This document shows positions 8,001 to 15,834 of a stretch of DNA of 20,943 nucleotides, piece after piece. The number at the start of each line of letters is the position of its first letter. Within the stretch, counting starts at the first letter, position 1. Under the pieces are notes generated by a model. It did not search any database, was not told the origin of the DNA, and saw only the letters and a list, made by a program, of their open reading frames with translations. Location of the stretch: the IMG/VR virus record IMGVR_UViG_3300036770_006169, positions 1 to 20,943 of that record; one strand, given 5' to 3'. The translations under genes were made by a program, and so were the position numbers. Origin of the DNA: a virus.

Positions 8001-10292
8001 AATAATAACACTGCTTATTATGCTGATCCTGCAAGCACTTCAAATTTCAATTATCTCAATGTAGGCGCCAGCACCGGTGTTGCATCTCAATTAAGAGTTA
8101 CATCGGCTGAACAATATAGTGTAACAGTAGATCACAATTATGCTAATAATTCTGTGACTGGTGGTGCTGAAGCTATTTTTATAAGAAATACCAACGCAAA
8201 TGATGGCAATTTTGCGGCTGTTGGTCTTTCAACTAACGGCACAGATGGACAACACCATAGAGGTATCGTTAGAGCTTACAGGGATACAGGTGCAACCGGA
8301 GTATCAGGAAGAATAGAATTAGTTGTTAGACAAAACGGTGCATATAGTAGAGGGTTATATGTTGACGGCAATGCAAATGCATTTGCAGATAACCAAATGA
8401 GAGCACCAATATTTTATGATAGCAATAACACAGCTTATTATGTAGATCCTGCTGCAGGAACATCGGCACTATTTGCAGGAAATGTAGGAATAGGAACGAC
8501 CGGCCCAGGATCGAGACTTCATGTTTCCGCATCAACCCCAACTGGGATAGGTAGTGTCCCTTCGGGTGTTACAGGAATTTTTGATTCAAACACAAACAAT
8601 TATCTATTGTTTAGAAACAGTGCAGACAATGCTACCTATTCTGGTATTGCGATGCAAGACAACAATGTTGGCGGATTTGTAGTCTTTGGAAATGCCGGTG
8701 GAGCTGGGGACTTGATGTATGTTGCAGGGTATAACGGTGGTGCTCTACAATACGGTACTGCAAATACTATAGATCCTGCTGGAAGAACAACTGCGGCATC
8801 CTGGAACAGTACCGGATTACAAGTTAATAACGGTGACATGAGAGCACCAATTTACTACGATAGTAACAATACTGCATTTTATATTGACCCAGCATCTACA
8901 AGTAATGTCAATACATTCAATGGATTTTCTGTAAATGCAAATATAGCTACCGGTAGAGGAACTTACGGCGCTGCAACTTTAAATCTCATATTAAATGCTT
9001 CTTCAGCAGATGCCAATGGTATTTGTGGTATTGATTTTAGATCAGGCGGAAACTATCCGTCAGACGGCGCGCAAATTTATTATGCCTCTAGTGTATCCGG
9101 AGCTGAACAAGGTAGATTGTGGATCAGAGTAGAAAATGACGGATCAAGCACTGTTGTTGACGACATTTATATAAGAGCTGGTAGAATTTTTTATGATGCT
9201 GTAACAGTAGACGGAACACCTTCCGATCCAGGTCATATTTTCCGACGCGGAAGTAGCGATCGTATGTATGTTTATAGTGACAACACTACCGAAGTTGGTT
9301 CCTTTAGAGCTCCAATATTTTATGATAGCAATAATACCGGATACTATATAGATCCAGCATCGACTTCTATTGTATGGTTGTTATCTGCAAGAGCTAATCA
9401 GGCTGTGGGATCGCTCCTTACCGCCACCGGCGGATTAGGAGGAATAGAAATTTATGGTGGTGGCGGTGGCAATGCCGCCTTTATGAACTTCCACAGGCCC
9501 GGAGTTTATGCCTCATACTTTGGAATTGACACCGATAATCAATTTGCTGTCGGTGGATGGTCGGCTGGTGCAGCGTTAGCTCTTTTTAAATGTGCTAATA
9601 TAGGATTAGGTGGCGCTGCTTCTTCTGGAAATGTAAGGCTCACACTTCGAGCTGCAACATCAAACACCGGCGGTAATATGCTTGAAATGTATAACAGTGC
9701 CGGTGTTCTCAAAACACGCATTGAAGATCGTGGCGGACAAAACTGGATTGTTCAAGATTCTGTTGGAGCAGAATGCGGAACAATTAGATACGCAACTCCT
9801 ACAGGTAGAATAGGTATTCTCTTTTTTGATCAAAACGGAGAAAGCAGATCTGATATTAGACATATATTAACTGGAGGTTTTGCCTTTGCGGGTAATGCCG
9901 GAAGCGGTATACCAAGCGAAATGATGAGAATAACTCCTGCATCATTAGATGTTTATGCGAATATCACAGCTACAGGAACAATTACTTCGACATCAGATAT
10001 AAAACTCAAAAAGAATTTAGAAATAATTCCAAACGCATTAGATAAAATCCGTCAATTAAATGGTTATACATTTGAAAGAACTGATTCTGGTGCAACACAA
10101 ACAGGTTTGATTGCTCAGGAAGTACAAAAAGTATTACCTGAAGCTGTATCAAATGGTGAACATTTATCTGTCGCCTACGGTAATATGGCTGGATTATTTG
10201 TTGAAGCAATAAAAGAATTAAAGCAAGAATTAGATAGTTCTAAAGCTATGATAGCAGAATTACAAAAAGAAATAAAAGAATTAAAAAAATAA
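5097..10292 (+). CDS. Giant tail fibre protein with C-terminal S74 intramolecular chaperone
   Basis: 1,731 residues, likely a trimeric receptor-binding fibre. The N-terminal region (MAKLLSNTRVYGTATVD) resembles virion-attachment ends of marine phage fibres. Residues from about 72 to 285 carry four repeats of the form GGxxGQxxYQxxxxxTxF, ending in VNTSSLYVGRAV. Between about residues 338 and 1140 there are eight short VGIGTTxPxxxLHV motifs. Four near-identical RAPIFYDSNNTAYYxDPAS repeats lie at residues 962-1418. From about residue 1632 (SDIKLKKN) to the end is a Peptidase_S74 chaperone, including GLIAQEVQKVLPEAV and a C-terminal coiled coil. Such domains fold the trimer and often cut themselves off at a Ser near their start. 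No clear Shine-Dalgarno precedes the ATG. Confidence 0.93.
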   Translation: MAKLLSNTRVYGTATVDTILFVNGFIGASSTNSGSLQVAGGIGVSGGGFFGGTVTATNFVGAISGTASLATDLAGGAAGQLLYQIAPNDTGFVSTGTPGQILISQGSNSPIFVNTTTFAVGLAVNLLGGAANQFVYQTGPNATGFISTGSMYVGRAVLADGLSTGGISTATNLAGGTTGQVPYQTAPGATSFFGPGTSGQILVSQGANAAGPVFTNTSSIYVKDSDISTNLRNGSAGQIPYQTGGSATAFVGPGVAGQVLTSGGVSGPIYVNTSSLYVGRAVIADSASGVDTADKIKTIARPDNSAHYLTFVDSNNTVATGEVLYTSSTVAVNPATGAVGLGTSAPSERLELLGAADTARIKITNSTVGRGSLLGQGASGFYWQPTSNSDVFELRNATGTGLFLLNPNTQYVGIGTSGPSERVHVDGAAADTRIRVSATDGTNYRGFEVRAGTTFKGGLLYRTTEGNVMQIWGPNTTSASMYIDSSNFVGVGTSGPAYNLDVRGSLGAGGGGTNFVVTSDSDAMTRIGISLAGTGTSRLNIQDRLNWYQSFYVGTVLKARLGVGGGDDLAWEVGGTERVRFTGTGRVGIATTDPQTTLHVNGTARVSSTSEFESRVYMGALAYERNPANAIQEWGGASSSFSLNIQDGSGRVNYYWNTNGTPSPTQTVANEDSFRLLMGTDGPLIGFYGWDGTSSAAGTAITWTEIIRASMLETNPYFKGTIIPIGSGTTNYVTKFTAAGTIGNSQIFDNGTNIGIGTTNPYSRLTLISESNTTGISLFTSAYIAAREWGTRIWKSDTGGGIPLKFDTQEAGVWYDSISISHGRSNSHPSLRTWNTTQLATDAGNVGIGTTAPLNKLHQAGGKYLLISDDGSYGQLQISAPGGGEATILFGSTGSGQNSGGYTNTGVIGIGAYGNTRDTLVLGTGYSAGTLFLKGGNAGISVVSPSFKLDISGTGNASSDFRAPIFYDNNNTAYYADPASTSNFNYLNVGASTGVASQLRVTSAEQYSVTVDHNYANNSVTGGAEAIFIRNTNANDGNFAAVGLSTNGTDGQHHRGIVRAYRDTGATGVSGRIELVVRQNGAYSRGLYVDGNANAFADNQMRAPIFYDSNNTAYYVDPAAGTSALFAGNVGIGTTGPGSRLHVSASTPTGIGSVPSGVTGIFDSNTNNYLLFRNSADNATYSGIAMQDNNVGGFVVFGNAGGAGDLMYVAGYNGGALQYGTANTIDPAGRTTAASWNSTGLQVNNGDMRAPIYYDSNNTAFYIDPASTSNVNTFNGFSVNANIATGRGTYGAATLNLILNASSADANGICGIDFRSGGNYPSDGAQIYYASSVSGAEQGRLWIRVENDGSSTVVDDIYIRAGRIFYDAVTVDGTPSDPGHIFRRGSSDRMYVYSDNTTEVGSFRAPIFYDSNNTGYYIDPASTSIVWLLSARANQAVGSLLTATGGLGGIEIYGGGGGNAAFMNFHRPGVYASYFGIDTDNQFAVGGWSAGAALALFKCANIGLGGAASSGNVRLTLRAATSNTGGNMLEMYNSAGVLKTRIEDRGGQNWIVQDSVGAECGTIRYATPTGRIGILFFDQNGESRSDIRHILTGGFAFAGNAGSGIPSEMMRITPASLDVYANITATGTITSTSDIKLKKNLEIIPNALDKIRQLNGYTFERTDSGATQTGLIAQEVQKVLPEAVSNGEHLSVAYGNMAGLFVEAIKELKQELDSSKAMIAELQKEIKELKK
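5310..5950 (+). repeat. N-terminal protein repeats of the fibre (4 copies)
   Basis: Four imperfect copies, starting near 5316, 5474, 5612 and 5787, encode GG-x2-GQ-x2-YQ-x-(G/A)P-x2-T-x-F followed by GQ-(I/V)-L and a VNTSS-type strand. Copies are diverged at the DNA level, suggesting old duplication. Such repeats form the shaft of trimeric fibres. Confidence 0.75.
7980..9371 (+). repeat. Four ~66-nt RAPIFYDSNNTAYY repeats in the fibre gene
   Basis: Copies begin at 7980, 8400, 8841 and 9306, all in frame, at residues 962, 1102, 1249 and 1404. They encode RAPI(F/Y)YD-x-NNT-(A/G)-(Y/F)Y-x-DPA. The spacings are 420, 441 and 465 nt. The first two copies are very similar at the DNA level, for example both have GCACCAATATTTTATGAT. 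Each probably marks the boundary between inserted fibre modules, and they offer sites for homologous exchange of the modules between them. Confidence 0.85.
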
Positions 10293-10312
10293 GTAAATTT
10301 GGAGATTGAATA

Positions 10313-11404
10313 ATGGCAACACTTAACAATCAAGGAATAATTTTTAGTCCATCATATGGGACTTATTCTCGCCCTGGTTCCCCATCTGCTGGTCAGGTTA
10401 TTTTTAACACTGATACAAATACACTGGAAGTTTATACCTCAAGAGGAACTTGGGAAGTAGTTGCAAGAGATACAGCATTTTATTATAGAACAATTATTTC
10501 AACTAGTTATGTAGCAGCAGGTTATAAAGATGCCGTACCATGGCGTAATGTTAATAGAATGGTTCACGCTACGGATGCCTGCACAAATTTAGGGGACCTA
10601 TTACAAGAACCCGGTGCTTATGTTAGCGGATTTAATAACAAGGACAGTGCATTTGTTTGGGGATGCGTAAATTCTTGGCCGGGAAACTCATCCTATACTT
10701 CTTCCTTCAATATGAGAAATGAAACTACCAAATCACACTCAGCCAATCACAATATGACTGTGTCTCGAGACGATTCTATGACTGCTTTTAAGGAGCACGA
10801 ATTTGCCTACATTTTGGCAGGTTATAGCAGTACAATAGATGTTTTCAATGGTAGTTCGGAAACAATGATTACCAATAGTGTTACTCGTCCAACTTTAGGA
10901 ACAAGCGGTGGAACTATGGGTGCGATCGGTTGCATGAGCGATGAGGCTCATGCACTGTTAGGGGACGAAACCACAGGGTATAATGCATTACTCTATTTTC
11001 CTACAGTTACTCAGCTAGCTTTGACCACAAATAGATTAAGAAGCACTGGAAACACCTTAAGAGCTCTAACCTCTGACGGTCAACAAAAGCCTATACATTC
11101 AAAATTAAGATTTGGATGGATAGGTAACCAAGGAACATATAACGGAAAATATGAATATCGTAAATGGAATCTGTCCACTTTTACATGGATCTCTACAATG
11201 GCATCTATTGATGTTAACTTTGGTGAAGAAAATTATGATATGGGACAAGCTCATCAATACATGATGGGAAATTATAATGGAGCACAAAATAATAACGGAC
11301 ACAAGTTTTACTATGCTACCGATAGCGGCGTTATGTTAGGAGCTGGTAGTGTAAGAACAGGTGTACCAGGAAGTTCATCGGGAGCATGCAGTTGGAGAGA
11401 TTGA
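10313..11404 (+). CDS. Second tail fibre-like / virion protein (363 aa)
   Basis: 363 residues starting MATLNNQGIIFSPSYG, with GQVIFNTDTNTLEVYTSRGTWE at about residues 27-48, a short motif typical of fibre N-terminal regions in marine phages. The rest is Gly, Asn, Ser and Thr rich with many predicted beta strands and a closing GSVRTGVPGSSSGACSWRD. No signal peptide is present. GGAG 8 nt upstream (TTTGGAGATTGAATA) supports the start, and the gene begins 20 nt after the giant fibre, so co-expression is likely. I infer a fibre or fibre-tip subunit; a beta-propeller-type fold is possible but not proven. Confidence 0.72.
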   Translation: MATLNNQGIIFSPSYGTYSRPGSPSAGQVIFNTDTNTLEVYTSRGTWEVVARDTAFYYRTIISTSYVAAGYKDAVPWRNVNRMVHATDACTNLGDLLQEPGAYVSGFNNKDSAFVWGCVNSWPGNSSYTSSFNMRNETTKSHSANHNMTVSRDDSMTAFKEHEFAYILAGYSSTIDVFNGSSETMITNSVTRPTLGTSGGTMGAIGCMSDEAHALLGDETTGYNALLYFPTVTQLALTTNRLRSTGNTLRALTSDGQQKPIHSKLRFGWIGNQGTYNGKYEYRKWNLSTFTWISTMASIDVNFGEENYDMGQAHQYMMGNYNGAQNNNGHKFYYATDSGVMLGAGSVRTGVPGSSSGACSWRD

Positions 11405-11410
11405 TATTGT

Positions 11411-11944
11411 ATGCACAATATTGTTTATAATGAAGAATGGCTCCTTAAATTTGAAGAGCAAGATTTTTTAGTTTGGAAAGTTAAATGTCCTTTTAGTATA
11501 GACGATAATACTATACTTAAACTATACGACCTTTTTAAAAAGTCTGCAAGTCATCCAATCGAATTAGCTACCGGAAAATCTGCCGGAAGTTTTAATAGTA
11601 CATGGAACATCGATAAAAATCTGCATGAATGGGAAGATTTTTCATCATTTGTTTGTTGGATAGAATCAAAATTTCCCGGACATAAAGTTACAGAAATGTG
11701 GGCGAATGTAACCGAGCCCGGTGGATTTTTAAAGAACCATACACATGACAGCCATAAATATGCCGGGACTTGGTATATCAAAGTTCCTCCAAATTCTGGC
11801 GATATTGTTATGAAACAATATTGCAGAGGACACATAGAAGAAGGCGATCTTATTATTTTTGACGGTAAGGTTGCACATAAAACTAGACCAAATCTCAGTA
11901 ATGAAGATAGAGTAGTAGTTGCGTTTACACTTGATGAGGTATAA
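11411..11944 (+). CDS. 2-oxoglutarate/Fe(II)-dependent oxygenase-like protein
   Basis: 177 residues. The double-stranded beta-helix hallmarks are in the C-terminal half. H110-T-H112 lies in a FLKNHTHDSHKYAGTWYI segment, like the HxH-x(n)-SGVYY strand of phage 2OG-Fe(II) oxygenases. EEGDLIIFDGKVAHKTRP contains the distal iron ligand H156, and R167 in EDRVVVAF is the likely 2-oxoglutarate-binding arginine. Such enzymes hydroxylate proteins or small molecules; the substrate is unknown. A GGAGAG site lies at the end of the preceding fibre-like gene, upstream of the ATG at 11411. The gene stops one base before the ATG of the next gene. Many marine T4-like phages carry such oxygenases near fibre genes. 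Confidence 0.82.
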   Translation: MHNIVYNEEWLLKFEEQDFLVWKVKCPFSIDDNTILKLYDLFKKSASHPIELATGKSAGSFNSTWNIDKNLHEWEDFSSFVCWIESKFPGHKVTEMWANVTEPGGFLKNHTHDSHKYAGTWYIKVPPNSGDIVMKQYCRGHIEEGDLIIFDGKVAHKTRPNLSNEDRVVVAFTLDEV

Positions 11945-11945
11945 A

Positions 11946-12716
11946 ATGTCTTTTATCGAAACTGATAAGAAAAATCTAACACAAAAAGAAATTGATCTTA
12001 TAAACTATGTTCAAAATAGAGAATGGGGACAGACACCTTTCAAAGCCAAACACTTTGTAGGCAACTCTCAAATACATCCCTATGCTGTTTATAGACAATT
12101 CTTAATGGAATTACGAGCTAGAGAAGACATTGTAAGAAAGTTTGAATACGATTTAAGAACTTGGGAAATTGATTTAGAAATCAAAAAGATAGAGTGTGAG
12201 CAAGCAGACGGTCTAGATAAAAAGAAAAAAGAATTTGAAATTGTAAAATTAGAACACGATCTAGTAATGCATCGTCAAAGAATTCAAGATGGATACAAAG
12301 AAAGATCTCAATACTTAAAACTTATTAAAGAATTTGAAGAATCAGAACTTAATACTTTACCCGATGGTAGAAAAATTTCAGAAAATATTCACAATGAAGA
12401 TTTTGAAAATGAAATGGAAGCTGAATACTGGACATTAAGATTAGCAAAGCAGGTAGCACTAGATATTATTGCCTACGGAAGACCAACAGGAGGCAATTTA
12501 GATGCTATTACTATGTGTGGCAACGAACAACAAAATAAAATACTAGCATTAGCAGCTGACTTTGTAGTTAGAAATGAAGCAAGACACCAAGTATTAATGT
12601 CTGCTGCAACACAGAGATTTAATCTAGGATATAAACCCGACTCGCTATCGCAGGCTACAGGTGTTTTGACGGATATAAATAATACAAGACAGTTGGATTT
12701 CGATCAAAATCAATAA
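11946..12716 (+). CDS. Coiled-coil protein of unknown function (256 aa)
   Basis: I start this at the ATG at 11946 (MSFIETDKKNL), one base after the oxygenase stop codon. An in-frame ATG at 11919 would overlap the oxygenase and gives an unlikely MRLHLMRYK leader. GAGG about 5 nt upstream supports the choice. The 256-residue product is strongly helical and charged between about residues 45 and 150 (REDIVRKFEYDLRTWEIDLEIK onward), consistent with a coiled coil. The C-terminal part is helical and ends in LDFDQNQ. No enzyme motif is seen. Next to the assembly-like protein at 12716, it may serve fibre or virion assembly, but that is inferred from position only. Confidence 0.6.
   Translation: MSFIETDKKNLTQKEIDLINYVQNREWGQTPFKAKHFVGNSQIHPYAVYRQFLMELRAREDIVRKFEYDLRTWEIDLEIKKIECEQADGLDKKKKEFEIVKLEHDLVMHRQRIQDGYKERSQYLKLIKEFEESELNTLPDGRKISENIHNEDFENEMEAEYWTLRLAKQVALDIIAYGRPTGGNLDAITMCGNEQQNKILALAADFVVRNEARHQVLMSAATQRFNLGYKPDSLSQATGVLTDINNTRQLDFDQNQ
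12674..12681 (+). promoter_or_regulatory. Possible internal T4-type late promoter (TATAAATA)
   Basis: An exact TATAAATA, within the final codons of the coiled-coil gene and 35 nt upstream of the ATG at 12716. The spacing matches the elements at 4598 and 17594. Chance occurrence in AT-rich coding DNA cannot be excluded. Confidence 0.4.
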
Positions 12717-13459
12717 TGTATCTATTATTTAAAAAAATAACATCTCAGAAACTTGTAGGCCTCGAAGTAATAGGCACATGGGGGATTTTTGATATCGCAT
12801 ATCTTCCTCCTGATAGAGAGCCGTTTTTTGATATAGATGATATAAAAGCCACAATTCTTCCTAGCGAAGGAGTAGCAAGAGCATTTATTTTTATGGGCGT
12901 AGGTTATAGGGGTTGGTTGAATATTAGACAAAACAGCCCTAACAATTATCTACTTCCTGCTGATTTAAGAATGAGTGGTGAGGCCGATCACGAAAAAGTT
13001 AGATATGATCTAACAGAACAAAATATTGCTGATACTGTAATGTTAGCAAAGTGCATTATGAGAAAAATTGCACAAGAGCATTTTGACCTGCGCTATAAAG
13101 AGTTGAATCTTGAAGCAGGAATTCTTGAGACAGCATCTTGGCCAACACAGAGAAAAGAAGCAGAATTATATAGATTAGATTCAACCGGATCTTTTCCAAC
13201 TTTAGAAAGATTGGCCGCAGCTAGGTCTATTACACTAGAAGAAATGGTAGATAAGATAGAATCTGCTATCCAAAAGTACGAAGAAAAAATGGGCGAAATT
13301 TTACAAAATAGCCAAACTATCGAAACATTAATTAGAAATTGCCAAAATATTGCTGATGTAAATCGTTTATTACACACACGATTTGGTTGGGAAATGCCTT
13401 CAATTCAAAGAGAAGACGAAGGCATCACAACTTCAGCTAAATTTAACTTAACAATATAA
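12716..13459 (+). CDS. Tail-fibre-assembly-like protein (DUF4376-like C-terminal half)
   Basis: 247 residues. The start codon overlaps the previous stop by one base (TAATG). The N-terminal 140 residues are unrecognised and mixed in structure. Residues from about 141 to 205 (LETASWPTQRKEAELY, then FPTLERLAAARSITLEEMVDKIES) resemble the W-P-x-Q-x-x-E-A helical segment of DUF4376 and phage tail-fibre-assembly proteins. They are followed by a long amphipathic helix (QKYEEKMGEILQNSQTIETL). The role is inferred: a chaperone or accessory factor for the fibres upstream. It could equally be a virion component. Confidence 0.55.
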   Translation: MYLLFKKITSQKLVGLEVIGTWGIFDIAYLPPDREPFFDIDDIKATILPSEGVARAFIFMGVGYRGWLNIRQNSPNNYLLPADLRMSGEADHEKVRYDLTEQNIADTVMLAKCIMRKIAQEHFDLRYKELNLEAGILETASWPTQRKEAELYRLDSTGSFPTLERLAAARSITLEEMVDKIESAIQKYEEKMGEILQNSQTIETLIRNCQNIADVNRLLHTRFGWEMPSIQREDEGITTSAKFNLTI

Positions 13460-13468
13460 GAGTTTTTT

Positions 13469-15109
13469 GTGTTTTCAATACCTATTAATCCTAGACTCAC
13501 GGAGTCTCAATTCAACACCTTCTATAATTTCTGCAAGAGAAATAAGGATGTCATTTATGATCTTTATTTCACCTGTAAAATACAACCTTTCATGCAGGAT
13601 GCAATGGGTGAAGTATTGGGAGATAATCTTCAACCTATTGAAGTAGCATTGTATATACAGAATACATTAGGGATTCCCGTTTCTGCTACTTTTAATAATA
13701 TAATGGTTCGTCCTTCACAGCAGAATTTAGATTCTTTTATTGCAAATTTTAGACCTTTATATCAAGCAGGAATCAGATCAGCCACCATACCTCACACACA
13801 TTGGATGGCAACTGGACAGATTAAGAAAAACTTTCCTGAATTATTTGTTAAAAACACAATATTGAGAAATGTTACACATCCTAACGAAATTGTAAATCTT
13901 GCCAAAGCAGGTTTTAACTATGTTAATATCGATCGAGATTTAATGCGCGATAGGGACATGTTGATCAAGATGCGTAAGGCAGCAAACATACACGGTACAA
14001 AGTTAGCATTGCTGGCAAATGAAGGATGTTTAGGTGGCTGTCCCATGATGGACGAACACTACGAATACAATCTAACAAGAATTCAAAGTCCTGCGTATTT
14101 TAACGACCCCATTTCAAGAGTGAGTTGCATGAAGTGGGATAGAGAAGATCCTGCTGTGGCACTTAAGACAGCGAACATTCCGCCCTGGAGAGAAGATTGG
14201 GCCGAACTTTTACAGTATGTCGATGTGTTTAAGATGCACGGTAGAGAATCAGTTGGCCGCATTTACGAAACAATGGACATTGTAGATAGGTATGTAAAGG
14301 GCGAGGAATTTTTATTTCCTGCTTTTAAAGAATATATTGAAGATACAAGATTGCCTGACAAACCCATTAACGGTTGGCGCAATAAAATCAAGAACTGTAA
14401 GTTTGACTGTTGGGATTGCAATTACTGCGACAAAATTTATGAAGTATACAGCAATGCAAAGAGTCATCCGTTAGTGCTAGCCGTCACTAAAGAATTAGTA
14501 GACAGTGTAAACAGCGATTACGAGCCTACTGTAAAAGGATTGACCAGTGTCAAGGTACAGAAGCTATTAAATTCTCTAGCCAAACACTGTACGAAATATT
14601 TAGAAATTGGTGCGGGCATTGGTTCTACTTGTTCAGCAGTTGGTGCTGGAAATACTATAGAATTAAATGTTGTAGACAGTTGGCAATCCGATGTGCAACC
14701 TGCTAGAGATGATATTGAGATTGAAGAAAATCTAATAGAAAATTTTGAAAAAAATACAGCAGATCTAAATGTAAATGTTTTTGTATCAGACATGTTGAAA
14801 GTTGATACAAAGAAAATAAAGAATATTGACCTGTTTATGTATGATGCAGCACACGATCCGCAAAGCATAATAGATGCAATGAAACACTATCAAAATTGCT
14901 TTAGTGATGTTTGCATTTATATTTTTGATGATGCAAATTGGGCAGGTGTATATCACGGTGCTAGAGAAGGATTTAGATCTATCGGTGTTGAAATTATATT
15001 TGAAAAGCTTATGCTTAACGAAACAGAAAATCCTGATCAGTATTGGAACGGATTATATATTGCTGTAGGTAAGAAAACTGACAAAGTTTTTAGTAGGTTT
15101 ATAGTATGA
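13469..15109 (+). CDS. Fusion: U32-like Fe-S domain plus class I SAM methyltransferase
   Basis: 546 residues with a GTG start at 13469, preceded by AAGAG; the next ATG lies 43 codons in and would cut the first strand. Residues 1 to about 340 look like a U32-type TIM barrel: LLANEGCLGGCPMMDEH with C187 and C191, then C220 in RVSC, and a VDVFKMHGRE strand. A Cys cluster, C310, C314, C317 and C320 (CKFDCWDCNYC), follows. Characterised U32 relatives such as UbiU/V, TrhP and RlhA bind 4Fe-4S or act in hydroxylation, not proteolysis. Residues from about 360 are a Rossmann methyltransferase: motif I LEIGAGIGSTC (378-388), acidic D403 in VVDSW, and FMYDAAHD (456-463). I infer an Fe-S hydroxylation or maturation enzyme joined to a methyltransferase, target unknown. 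Confidence 0.75.
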   Translation: MFSIPINPRLTESQFNTFYNFCKRNKDVIYDLYFTCKIQPFMQDAMGEVLGDNLQPIEVALYIQNTLGIPVSATFNNIMVRPSQQNLDSFIANFRPLYQAGIRSATIPHTHWMATGQIKKNFPELFVKNTILRNVTHPNEIVNLAKAGFNYVNIDRDLMRDRDMLIKMRKAANIHGTKLALLANEGCLGGCPMMDEHYEYNLTRIQSPAYFNDPISRVSCMKWDREDPAVALKTANIPPWREDWAELLQYVDVFKMHGRESVGRIYETMDIVDRYVKGEEFLFPAFKEYIEDTRLPDKPINGWRNKIKNCKFDCWDCNYCDKIYEVYSNAKSHPLVLAVTKELVDSVNSDYEPTVKGLTSVKVQKLLNSLAKHCTKYLEIGAGIGSTCSAVGAGNTIELNVVDSWQSDVQPARDDIEIEENLIENFEKNTADLNVNVFVSDMLKVDTKKIKNIDLFMYDAAHDPQSIIDAMKHYQNCFSDVCIYIFDDANWAGVYHGAREGFRSIGVEIIFEKLMLNETENPDQYWNGLYIAVGKKTDKVFSRFIV

Positions 15110-15834
15110 AAATTGAATTTTTTTCGGATGTTCAAGGATTAACAGAAGCAGTTCCAATATATAGAGCAGACAAAAATTTACCGCAATGGGTAACGAAGGC
15201 TAGAGAAGATTACCTAAAGTCAGATAGACGACTCACACACATTTTTAAGTGTCCGGGAATATTTGAATTATATTCGTACGGCTTTGTTGTACCTATGTGG
15301 TTTGACGCTATCATAAAGACAGAAAACGATAGATTTGCTTGGATCGGCCCAGAAAAATTAAAAAACATAAGAGGTGATGACGCACCCGAATTGCTAACCA
15401 ATCACAGTTATCTAACCACTGCAAAACATCTACCAATTCGTCCGCAAAGCATTGCTAATATTATTAAAATTGACACTCCTTGGAATATAATTGTACCAAA
15501 AGGATTAAAGTTTTTAGCAATGGCTTATCCTTATCCTGATAGTTGCGAGTTTGAAGCATGTCCTGGTATATTAGATCCCAGCATTAGCAGCGAAGTCAAT
15601 GTTCAATTATATTGGAATGTTAAAAATCAAGAACATATGTTAAAAGCAGGAACTCCGTTAATGATGTTAATTCCGCTTACACAAGAAAAGATTGACTTTG
15701 AAGTTAGGGATGCTACAGAAAGAGACATGTTATGGATTAAGAAAAGAAATTATCTATCTTACTTTAAATTGACCATGGACAGGTCTTTGTTGAAAACAGC
15801 ATATAATAACTTTTTTAATAAAGGAAAAAGATAA
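15106..15834 (+). CDS. DUF6065-like protein, copy B
   Basis: 242 residues. The start overlaps the fusion gene by 4 nt (ATGA), so it is translationally coupled. Landmarks shared with copy A at 2182 are a CPGI-type cysteine (KCPGIFELYSYGFVVPMWFD, about residues 48-67), TPWNIIVPKG in the centre, and KAGTPLMMLIPL toward the C-terminus. Copy B differs elsewhere and has an extra Cys pair (SCEFEACPG). No signal peptide or membrane segment is seen. The family function is unknown to me. Copy A is linked to a halogenase and copy B to the Fe-S/methyltransferase fusion, which suggests an adaptor or substrate-handling role. Confidence 0.68.
   Translation: MKIEFFSDVQGLTEAVPIYRADKNLPQWVTKAREDYLKSDRRLTHIFKCPGIFELYSYGFVVPMWFDAIIKTENDRFAWIGPEKLKNIRGDDAPELLTNHSYLTTAKHLPIRPQSIANIIKIDTPWNIIVPKGLKFLAMAYPYPDSCEFEACPGILDPSISSEVNVQLYWNVKNQEHMLKAGTPLMMLIPLTQEKIDFEVRDATERDMLWIKKRNYLSYFKLTMDRSLLKTAYNNFFNKGKR

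Noticed and set aside
5310-9371. Repeats in the fibre gene as a possible CRISPR array
   Set aside because: The repeats are in frame, protein-coding, diverged and spaced by hundreds of bases, unlike CRISPR repeats of 25-40 nt with short spacers.
7379-10209. Several minus-strand open frames of 60-71 codons inside the giant fibre gene
   Set aside because: They lie wholly within the long, well-supported fibre gene, have no ribosome binding sites of note and no recognisable protein features. They are shadows of a gene with few stops on the opposite strand.
13469-14490. Annotating the U32-like domain as an active peptidase
   Set aside because: The U32 name is historical; characterised relatives are Fe-S proteins in hydroxylation or RNA modification, and no protease catalytic set is visible.
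14518-14868. Minus-strand open frame of 116 codons inside the U32-methyltransferase fusion
   Set aside because: It is antisense to the methyltransferase motif I region, which is clearly conserved on the plus strand. No ribosome binding site or family resemblance.
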